DNA of 64,000 bases. It comes from Glycomyces algeriensis (GTDB lineage Bacteria > Actinomycetota > Actinomycetes > Mycobacteriales > Micromonosporaceae). The DNA lies in contig NZ_JAPZVR010000003.1 in NCBI RefSeq assembly GCF_027622855.1, forward strand, positions 103,092 to 167,091. Reading direction: 5' to 3'. Shown one piece after another: positions 39,160 through 45,543 of this stretch (positions are counted from its first letter, which is position 1; the number at the start of each line of letters is the position of its first letter). The notes beneath the pieces were generated by a model. It was not told the origin of the DNA, did no database searches, and worked only from the letters and a program-made list of their open reading frames with translations. Position numbers and translations under genes: made by a program.

Positions 39160-40155
39160 TCATGCGTCGAGGCCGGCGAGGATCGCGGCTTTGCGTTCGG
39201 GCGAGGTGAACGCGGCCCGGACCGCGTTGCGGGTGACGCCGGTCAGTTGGTCGATGCTCAGGCCGAGCGACGCCGCGAAGGCGTACTCCCGTTCGATCGT
39301 CGTGCCGAGCTGGACGGGGTTGTCGGTGGCGAGCGTGACCGCGACGCCCGCCTCGACCAGCCGCAGCAGCGGGTGCTCGTCGAGCTCGGGCAGGACGCCG
39401 AAGAAGTCGTTGCACGTCAGCGCGCATTCGAGGGTCACGCCCCGGTCGACGAGCAGGCGCATCAGGTCCGGGTCGGTCGCGGCGTGCACGCCGTGCCCGA
39501 TCCGGGTCAGGCCCGGCATGCGCGCGGCGGCCGCGATGTTGGCTGTGGACAGCTCCCCCGCGTGCGCGGTGATCCCGAGGCCGGCGTCCGCGAACCGCTC
39601 CGCCAGCCGGTACATGTGGGTCCAGTCGGCCTCGGTGTCGTAGGGCGCGTAGAGGAAGTCGATGCCCGCGAGGCCTTCGGCGGCCGCGCGGACGCAGTCG
39701 TCGGCGAACCCGTCCGCGCGTGCGGGGTCCTGCCCGGCCTGGATGACGATCGCCAGCGCTTCGGCGTGCAGGAGCGGGAACTCGGTGCGCACCTGCGCCT
39801 CGGCCCGCCGGAACAGGGTCATGAAGCCGTCGCGGGTGACGATCTCGCCGCCGCAGCGGATCTCGACGTAATGGGCCCCGGCGGCGGCATGGTCGCGCAT
39901 CAGCGCCGCGAACCTCGCGACGAACAGCTCCTCGTCCGCGTCGTGGTCGAGCGGGACCGGCTGCATCGACCCGATCCGCTGCAGGCGTTCCTTGCCGGGC
40001 GGGACCGCGGCGGCCAGTTCCCGGCGCCAGGCCGCCCAGTCGTAGGGCTCGCGGCCTTCGCGTTCGGCCAGGACCAGGTCGAGGTAGCGGGTCGCCTCCT
40101 GGTGGACGTGGAGGTCGGCTTTCGGTACGCGTGCAAGGGCTTCCGAGGCGTTCAT
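39160..40155 (-). CDS. Adenosine deaminase-like amidohydrolase
   Basis: A 331-residue TIM-barrel deaminase of the adenosine/AMP deaminase family. The zinc and catalytic residues are in KADLHVHQEA (two His), TAHAGELS (His, Glu), RIGHGVHAATD (His) and LATDNPVQLG (Asp). The DLHVH and TDNP forms differ from the usual ELHxHL and TDDP: the second Asp, which helps bind the purine, is Asn here. So the substrate may be a modified adenosine or another aminopurine. Start is ATG at 40155. It follows the S41 peptidase on the same strand by about 40 bp. Confidence 0.85.
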   Translation of the reverse strand: MNASEALARVPKADLHVHQEATRYLDLVLAEREGREPYDWAAWRRELAAAVPPGKERLQRIGSMQPVPLDHDADEELFVARFAALMRDHAAAGAHYVEIRCGGEIVTRDGFMTLFRRAEAQVRTEFPLLHAEALAIVIQAGQDPARADGFADDCVRAAAEGLAGIDFLYAPYDTEADWTHMYRLAERFADAGLGITAHAGELSTANIAAAARMPGLTRIGHGVHAATDPDLMRLLVDRGVTLECALTCNDFFGVLPELDEHPLLRLVEAGVAVTLATDNPVQLGTTIEREYAFAASLGLSIDQLTGVTRNAVRAAFTSPERKAAILAGLDA

Positions 40156-40197
40156 CGTCCGACCCTACCGGGGCCGGCCAGCCGGTGGACGCCGAGG

Positions 40198-41166
40198 TCA
40201 GGCGGTCTCCGCCAGGTTTTCGAGGGCGCGGGCGGCCTCGTCTGCGACGCCCCGGCGGAAGCCGTCGTCGCCGAGGGTGAGGACGGTTTCGAGGGCGCGG
40301 CGGTGGGCTTCGGTGAGGGCTTCGGCGGCGGCGGTCGGCACGTCCGGGGCGACGCCGGTGCCCTCCCAGTTGCCGCCGGAGATCGGGCTGACGGCGCGGG
40401 CGACGGGGAGTGCGAGTTCGAGGTGTGTGTCCACTTTGATGCCGTCGCGGGGGTGCGCGCCGCCGCGCGTGCGCTCGCCGACCACGGTGGCGCGCTGGTG
40501 CTCTTGGAGGTCGAAGCTCAGGGCCTCGCCGCCGGAGAAGGTCTTCGCGCTGGTCAGGACCCAGACGGGTTTGGTGCCGCCGAACTTGGTGCCGGGGACG
40601 TGCGAGGTCCACAGCTGCTTGAGGTCGGCGGGGTCGCGGTGGGCCATGCCCGAGAGCTGCACGGGCTCGGCGTCGGTGAGGAAGCTGTAGACCCAGGCGA
40701 CCATGTTCGGGTCGCCGCCGAGGCATGCGCGCAGGTCGAGGATGAGGGCGTCGGTGGCGGCGAGCAGGTTCATCGCGGCGGTGACGCGTTCGGCGGCGAC
40801 GGCGGGCGGGAAGAGCAGCGGGGCGATGGCCAGCAGGCCGACGTTGCCGGGGAGCCGCTGGGCGTTCGCGATGCCGCCGCAGGTCAGGTCGCTCCATTCG
40901 GCCATCTGGCGCAGCTGGGTGGCCTCGTCGTCGTGGGTGTCGCTCAGTTCGGTGGGGCTGTGGATGACCCGCAGGTGGAGGTCGCCGTTGACCGACTGCA
41001 GGTCGGCGGTGACGAGCTCGGCGAGGCGGGCCTGGTCGGCGCCCTCGTAGCGGCCTTCGGCGGCCGCGGCGGTCAGGATCGCGGCGACTTCGGCGGCGAC
41101 CTCGGGGAAGACGTAGCGCTCGAGCAGCAGCTTCGCGATCTGCGAAACGACGGTGGCAGCGGGCAT
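40198..41166 (-). CDS. S41-family serine peptidase (retinol-binding/C-terminal-processing type)
   Basis: A 322-residue protein with an N-terminal helical lobe (MPAATVVSQIAKLLLERYVFPEVAAEVAAIL) and a S41 catalytic domain (about 105-290). DALILDLRACLGGDPNMVAWVYSFLTD and VLTSAKTFSGGEALSFDLQEHQRATVVGERTRGGA carry the Ser nucleophile (TFSGGE) and the family fold. No signal peptide or PDZ domain is evident, so it belongs to the IRBP-like cytosolic group of unknown substrate. The start at 41166 is chosen for GGAGG just upstream; an ATG 75 bp further up lies in the ArsR operator region. It diverges from an ArsR-type regulator gene that probably represses it. Confidence 0.85.
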   Translation of the reverse strand: MPAATVVSQIAKLLLERYVFPEVAAEVAAILTAAAAEGRYEGADQARLAELVTADLQSVNGDLHLRVIHSPTELSDTHDDEATQLRQMAEWSDLTCGGIANAQRLPGNVGLLAIAPLLFPPAVAAERVTAAMNLLAATDALILDLRACLGGDPNMVAWVYSFLTDAEPVQLSGMAHRDPADLKQLWTSHVPGTKFGGTKPVWVLTSAKTFSGGEALSFDLQEHQRATVVGERTRGGAHPRDGIKVDTHLELALPVARAVSPISGGNWEGTGVAPDVPTAAAEALTEAHRRALETVLTLGDDGFRRGVADEAARALENLAETA

Positions 41167-41219
41167 CGGAACCTCCAGAAGGGGCGGGTGATGTTTAGAA
41201 GTGAACCACCGATTTGACA

Positions 41220-41243
41220 AAGCGTCCAGTTTTTTGGACACTT
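41220..41243. promoter_or_regulatory. Inverted repeat between S41 peptidase and ArsR genes
   Basis: Arms AAGCGTCCAG (41220-41229) and TTGGACACTT (41234-41243) are complementary at 8 of 10 positions around a T-rich centre. A TTGACA (41214-41219) directly precedes it. The site ends 5 bp before the ArsR-like start codon and lies 54 bp upstream of the divergent peptidase gene, suitable for co-repression. Confidence 0.6.
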
Positions 41244-41248
41244 AATTC

Positions 41249-41752
41249 ATGGACGCACCCGACGACGAGCTGACCCTCTCGACCCCGCAGCAGTACCGGG
41301 CCCTCGGGCACCCGGTGCGGCACCGACTGCTCTTCGCCCTCGGCCAGGAGTCCGCGACGCTCAGCGGGCTCGCGGCCGACCTCGGCGTCAGCAAGGGCAG
41401 CGTCGCCCACCACCTGAAGGTCCTGCGCGAGGCCGGCCTGGTCCGGCTCGACAGCACCCGGCAGGTCAGGGGCGGCACCGAGCAGCGGTTCAAGCGCACC
41501 GCCGCGCGGCTGCGCTTCGACGGCGAGGAGGCCACGAAGGCGGCCCTCGCGGCCGTCGCCGACCAGATGCAGACCGACGACGACCCGCTCTTCATCCTCC
41601 GCAGCGTCCGCCTGAGCGAAGCGAAGGCCCGGCGCCTGCGCGAGACCTTGGAGGAGCTGGCCAAGGAACTCTCCGATGAGGACGGTGAGGAGCGGTACGG
41701 CGCGCTCGTCGCCCTCTACCGGCCGCAGGCCGGCCCGGTCAGCGAGGGCTGA
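41249..41752 (+). CDS. ArsR-like winged-helix regulator
   Basis: A 167-residue regulator. The winged helix (about 10-75) reads YRALGHPVRHRLLFALGQESATLSGLAADLGVSKGSVAHHLKVLREAGLVR, as in the ArsR/HTH_20 group. The C-terminal half (about 85-160) is helical and charged, with LSEAKARRLRETLEELAKELSDEDGEE, likely for dimerisation. No metal-binding cysteines are seen. It probably controls itself and the divergent S41 peptidase. Its 3' end overlaps the response-regulator gene by 14 bp. Confidence 0.88.
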   Translation: MDAPDDELTLSTPQQYRALGHPVRHRLLFALGQESATLSGLAADLGVSKGSVAHHLKVLREAGLVRLDSTRQVRGGTEQRFKRTAARLRFDGEEATKAALAAVADQMQTDDDPLFILRSVRLSEAKARRLRETLEELAKELSDEDGEERYGALVALYRPQAGPVSEG

Positions 41753-42413
41753 CGCCGTCCCCGTCCGAGCGGTCGACGCGCCCCGACTCGTACGCCCACA
41801 TCGCGGCCTCGACCCGGTTGCGGAGGCCGAGCTTCGCGAGCACCCCGGCGATATGGGTCTTGACCGTGCCCAGCGAGAGGAACAGCCGCTCGCCGATCTC
41901 GGTGTTCGTCAAGCCCAGGGCCAGCAGTGCGAGTACGTCCTCCTCGCGGGCGGTCAGCGGCGACGACGGCTGCCGCACCGCCCTCGTCGGGCGCGAGAAC
42001 TCGTCCAGGAGCCGCAGCGTGACCTGCGGCGCGATGAGCGCGTCGCCGTTCGCCGCCGCGCGGACCGCCTCGCCGATCAGGTGCGGGCCCGCCTCCTTCA
42101 GCAGGAATCCCCTCGCGCCGGCCCGCAGCGCGCCGTGCACGTACTCGTCCAGGTCGAACGTCGTGATCACGACGACCGCGATCGGATCGGCGACCCGGTC
42201 GCCCGCGAGCAGCGCGGTCACCTCGATCCCGTTGAGGCCCGGCATCCGGATGTCCACCAAGGCCACATCGGGCCTCACCCGCTGGGCGAGCCTGACCGCC
42301 TCCACGCCGTCGGCGGCCTCGCCCACGACCTCGATGCCCGGCTGCGAGCCGAGCAGCAGGCGCAGGCCGGTGCGCACCGGCTCCTGGTCGTCGGCCACGA
42401 TCACCCGGATCAT
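41739..42413 (-). CDS. NarL/LuxR-type response regulator
   Basis: A 224-residue response regulator. Receiver domain (about 1-120): VIVADDQEPV (acidic pocket), DVALVDIRMPG (phospho-acceptor Asp54 region), VVITTFD (Thr) and FLLKEAG (Lys). A linker leads to a LuxR helix-turn-helix (about 152-210): LTAREEDVLALLALGLTNTEIGERLFLSLGTVKTHIAGVLAKLG. The start codon overlaps the kinase stop by 4 bp (ATGA). It probably controls the upstream DUF2306-like membrane protein gene, with which the kinase is coupled. The signal is unknown. Confidence 0.95.
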   Translation of the reverse strand: MIRVIVADDQEPVRTGLRLLLGSQPGIEVVGEAADGVEAVRLAQRVRPDVALVDIRMPGLNGIEVTALLAGDRVADPIAVVVITTFDLDEYVHGALRAGARGFLLKEAGPHLIGEAVRAAANGDALIAPQVTLRLLDEFSRPTRAVRQPSSPLTAREEDVLALLALGLTNTEIGERLFLSLGTVKTHIAGVLAKLGLRNRVEAAMWAYESGRVDRSDGDGVSPR

Positions 42414-43537
42414 CGCTCCCCCAACGGCATTGAGGACCGGAGGGTCCAGCCCCCGGCCGGGTCCGGTCCGGCGGACACGTCGCCGCCGAGCAGCGCCACC
42501 CGCTCCGCCATGCCCTGCAGGCCGTGGCCGCCGCCGGACGCCGAGCGGACGGGTGCGCCGTCATCGTGGACGACGATGCTCGCGGCGGTCGCCTCCACGG
42601 TCACGGTGATGTCGACAGTGGACGCTTCGCGGGCGTGGCGCCGGGCGTTCGTGACGCCCTCCTGCGCGATCCGGAACAGCGTCGAGGCGACGACGACCGG
42701 CAGGTCCTCCCCGGCCGTGATGCTCACGGTCACCGTCGGCGGCCCGGGATCGGCGAGGCGGGCGATCTCGGGCAGGCCCGCGGTCGGCGCGAAATCGGCG
42801 GGCGCGCGGAGCGTCCGCACCAGCGACCGCATCTCCCCCAGCGCCGCCTGCGCCTCGCGCTCGATGACACCGAGCGACTCCGCCACCCGCGCCGGATCCG
42901 CGCCCGCCACTTGCGCGCGGATGACGATCGCCGACACATGGTGCGCGACCGTGTCGTGCAGGTCGCGGGCCAGCGCCTCCCGCTCGCGCGCCCGCACCGA
43001 GTCGAGCAGCCGCGCCCGCGACTCCCGGCGTTCGCGGCGCAGCGCGCCGATCAGGCAGGCCCCGCCCATGAACGCGACCCCGGCGGCGATGTCGGCGATC
43101 GGATCGCTCCCCAGGACGCTCGAGCACACCAGCCCGGCCGCGATCACGGCGCCGCCGACGAACCGGTCCCGCCCTGAGCCCCAACGGAACAGCGCATAGG
43201 GCACGGTGAGGAACACGAACGTGGCGACCAGCGCGTTCGGCTCGATCCCGGCGACGGCGTGGGCGAGCGCGAACGCTGCGGTCGGACCGGTGAGGAGCAC
43301 CGCGCTCGCCAGCGGCCGGGTCCGCCGCCACAGCAGCACGGGCAGGATCGCGATCGTGACGATCACCGTCGCGGCCCGCCATTCGAGGTCGGCGCGCAGC
43401 AGCGCGCCTTCGACGACGCTGACGGCCGCGAACACGGCGGCGAGCGCTGCGTCCCGGGGCCGGGGCCCCTCCGCGCCGGCGGCGCGGGGTCGCGACCACG
43501 CGCTGCTCATCGCCCGCTGAGCGGTGCTCATGTCCAT
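42410..43537 (-). CDS. NarL-family sensor histidine kinase (HisKA_3)
   Basis: A 375-residue membrane kinase. The N-terminal 140 residues form about five to six membrane helices with no large external domain, suggesting membrane-intrinsic sensing. The dimerisation box is RDLHDTVAHHVSAIVIRAQVA (phospho-His in DLHDTVAHH). The ATPase domain has TLFRIAQEGVTNARRHA (N box), VHDDGAPV (G1) and GGGHGLQGMAERVALLGG (G2). It starts with ATG at 43537, overlapping the stop of the membrane protein gene as TGATG. Upstream ATGs would lie inside that gene. Confidence 0.92.
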   Translation of the reverse strand: MDMSTAQRAMSSAWSRPRAAGAEGPRPRDAALAAVFAAVSVVEGALLRADLEWRAATVIVTIAILPVLLWRRTRPLASAVLLTGPTAAFALAHAVAGIEPNALVATFVFLTVPYALFRWGSGRDRFVGGAVIAAGLVCSSVLGSDPIADIAAGVAFMGGACLIGALRRERRESRARLLDSVRAREREALARDLHDTVAHHVSAIVIRAQVAGADPARVAESLGVIEREAQAALGEMRSLVRTLRAPADFAPTAGLPEIARLADPGPPTVTVSITAGEDLPVVVASTLFRIAQEGVTNARRHAREASTVDITVTVEATAASIVVHDDGAPVRSASGGGHGLQGMAERVALLGGDVSAGPDPAGGWTLRSSMPLGER

Positions 43538-44229
43538 CACGCGGTCATCGTCGCAGGCCGGCGCGAGGCCGCTCGCCTGCGGGCGATGATCCACTCGGCC
43601 ACCAGAAGGTTGATGAGCCAGCCGGCGTCCATCTGCAGGAGCCGCGCGAGCTCGCTCGGCTCACCGAACAGAAGCAGCGGCGGCCCGGCGGTGAGGACCT
43701 GCGTGCCCGCGCCGAGCGCCAGCGCGTAGGCCCGGATCATCCACGCCCCGTGGGCGGCGTAGTCGTGCCGCCTGACAGCGGCGATGCCGAGCACGAGGCA
43801 GGCGAGCATGAAGCCGCCCACGAGGTACCGGGAGACGGCGACCGCCCGGTCGTCGATCGCGGGCGTGTCGTAGAACGCGGTCATCCACAGGCCGGTGAGG
43901 GCGACGATGAACCCGGCGGGCAGCAGGAGGTACCGGCCGGCGAACCGGTGCCAGCCGTTGCGACTGCGGCGCAGGCGCGGCAGGAACTGGAACGCGCCCA
44001 CCATGGCGTAGACGAGCGCGCCGGCGATGTGCAGGAGCACCGGCAGCGGCATCTGCAGGAAGCGGGCGTTGGCGGCGGTCTCGGGTGCGCCCGAGGCGAT
44101 CTCGCCGATGCGGAACGCTCCGGCGATCGAGGGCACGAGCGCGAGGAGCAGGAGTCCGGCCGCGATCGGCCATTCGCGGCGGGGGCGGGGTTCGAGGCGG
44201 GGCTGCAAGTGGAGGCGAGGTGTGTCCAT
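43537..44229 (-). CDS. DUF2306-like membrane protein
   Basis: A 230-residue membrane protein with six predicted helices. The family-like motifs are VLLHIAGALVYAMVGAFQFLPRLRRSRNGWHRFAGRY (conserved His and Phe/Arg) and AAHGAWMIRAYALALGAGTQ, as in DUF2306 and YoaT-type proteins that may bind haem or quinone. It is the first gene of a three-gene operon with a histidine kinase and response regulator. It might be a signalling partner or the output. The ATG at 44229 is internal to a longer frame and fits best. Confidence 0.82.
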   Translation of the reverse strand: MDTPRLHLQPRLEPRPRREWPIAAGLLLLALVPSIAGAFRIGEIASGAPETAANARFLQMPLPVLLHIAGALVYAMVGAFQFLPRLRRSRNGWHRFAGRYLLLPAGFIVALTGLWMTAFYDTPAIDDRAVAVSRYLVGGFMLACLVLGIAAVRRHDYAAHGAWMIRAYALALGAGTQVLTAGPPLLLFGEPSELARLLQMDAGWLINLLVAEWIIARRRAASRRPATMTA

Positions 44230-44303
44230 GCCCCAATCCTGTGCGCGGCAGGGCACCCGCCGCTTCAGCCATGTGGCCGAATGCCGTCCCGCATAATGGC
44301 GCC

Positions 44304-44861
44304 ATGACCGCGACGCCGCTGCCGCCCTGGCCGAGCACCCCGCCCGCGCACGGCGGCGTCGTGCTCCGCCGACCTCGCGAGGACGACGTCGCCATGGCGC
44401 GTGAGCTCGCGACCGACGCCTACATTCCGACGATCGGCACGCTGCCGCCGCATGCGGACGGCGCGCAGGCGCTGGCGTGGATCCGCCGCCAGCACGCGCG
44501 CTATGACGAGGGCACCGGCTTCTCCTTCGCGGTCGCCGATGCGCGAACCGATGCAGCGGTGGGGCAGTGCGGCCTCTGGCTCAGCGAGCTCGGCGAGGGA
44601 CGGGCCACGGCCGGGTACTCGATCGCGCCGTCCGCCCGCGGTCGCGGGTTCGCCGCCGACGCACTGGCGGCGCTCACCGCCTTCGCCTGGACGGTGCCGG
44701 GCCTGTTCCGGGTCGCGCTGTACATCGAGCCGTGGAATGCGGGTTCGGTGCGGACCGCCGAGCGTGCGGGATATGCCCGAGAAGGGCTGCTGCGCAGCCA
44801 CCAGGAGATCGGCGGCGTCCGCCGGGACATGCTCCTGTACGCGGCGATCCGGCCCGAGTAG
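44304..44861 (+). CDS. RimJ/RimL-type GNAT acetyltransferase
   Basis: A 185-residue acetyltransferase. LRRPREDDVAMARELATD opens the domain. The acetyl-CoA loop is SIAPSARGRGFAADALAALTAFAW (RGRGFA, motif A), and IEPWNAGSVRTAERAGYAREG is the signature of ribosomal-protein-type N-acetyltransferases. Such enzymes acetylate protein N-termini, amino acids or antibiotics. It lies divergent from the DUF2306 gene and is followed immediately by a strong hairpin. Confidence 0.9.
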   Translation: MTATPLPPWPSTPPAHGGVVLRRPREDDVAMARELATDAYIPTIGTLPPHADGAQALAWIRRQHARYDEGTGFSFAVADARTDAAVGQCGLWLSELGEGRATAGYSIAPSARGRGFAADALAALTAFAWTVPGLFRVALYIEPWNAGSVRTAERAGYAREGLLRSHQEIGGVRRDMLLYAAIRPE

Positions 44862-44893
44862 GCATGCCGCACAGGCGAATCCTGCGGCATGCC
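44861..44893 (+). terminator. Terminator of the RimJ/RimL-type gene
   Basis: A perfect 11-bp stem (GGCATGCCGCA / TGCGGCATGCC) with an 11-base loop, beginning at the last base of the stop codon. Confidence 0.75.
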
Positions 44894-45002
44894 ACATGAT
44901 CTCCGCTGTGGGGAGCCCGGTGGGGCATGGCGGAAAGCGGCGCACGCCACAACGCCGGACGCGCCGACCGTTCACTTTGCTCTAGTAGCCTCCAATTTAA
45001 CC

Positions 45003-45014
45003 TGAACACGTTCA
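45003..45014. promoter_or_regulatory. Small palindrome in the AT-rich leader of the 153-aa membrane protein gene
   Basis: TGAAC-AC-GTTCA within an AT-rich leader in which CAATTT also recurs (44993 and 45013 regions). It lies 20 bp before the start codon and could be an operator. No partner regulator is identified. Confidence 0.35.
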
Positions 45015-45033
45015 ATTTGAAGGACGGCCCCTC

Positions 45034-45495
45034 ATGTACACCGGCTTCGAAACGCCCGGCCGCACGGCGGCTCCGCCCCGGAACCTCGCGCGGGGTGCCA
45101 GCACCTGGTTCCTGCTCGCCGCATGCTTCCTGTTCTGGCCCACGGTCTTCGCGGCCGTCATCACCGCCACGTTCCTCGCGGCCGTCATCGTCCTCGACGC
45201 CGGCGTCGGCAGCCCGATCGGCTGGCTCCTCGTCGGGGTCGCCTCCGCGATCGCGTATTCGGTGACCGTGGGGCTGCCGCTGGCGCTCTGCGCCCTGCAG
45301 CAGCGGTGGTACCTGCGGCTGATCCCGGTTCTCATCATCGCGGTGCCGATCGTCTGGATGATCACGCTGGTGGGCGTGTGGGCGCTCCCCGGGGCAGGGG
45401 CCATCGCCCTGTCGATCGCCTTGGAGGCCACCGGGGCGCGCGACCGGGCGACCCTGCGGTTGTGGGCGTGGCTCACCGCTTCCAGGCGCCGGTAG
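45034..45495 (+). CDS. Small membrane protein, unknown function
   Basis: A 153-residue protein. About three to four hydrophobic segments can be seen (about 22-55, 60-90 and 97-125), separated by short loops; the ends are polar, with Arg-rich termini. No known domain recognised. The start follows GAAGGACGG. A bidirectional hairpin separates it from the convergent beta-galactosidase gene. Codon use is ordinary for the window. Confidence 0.7.
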   Translation: MYTGFETPGRTAAPPRNLARGASTWFLLAACFLFWPTVFAAVITATFLAAVIVLDAGVGSPIGWLLVGVASAIAYSVTVGLPLALCALQQRWYLRLIPVLIIAVPIVWMITLVGVWALPGAGAIALSIALEATGARDRATLRLWAWLTASRRR

Positions 45496-45506
45496 TCGGC
45501 GGAGAA

Positions 45507-45539
45507 ACCGCGGCTCACCTGGGGCCGGTGAGCCGCGGT
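45507..45539. terminator. Bidirectional terminator between membrane protein and GH2 genes
   Basis: A perfect 13-bp stem (ACCGCGGCTCACC / GGTGAGCCGCGGT) with a 7-base loop. It lies between convergent stops at 45495 and 45544. Confidence 0.85.
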
Positions 45540-45543
45540 CCGA

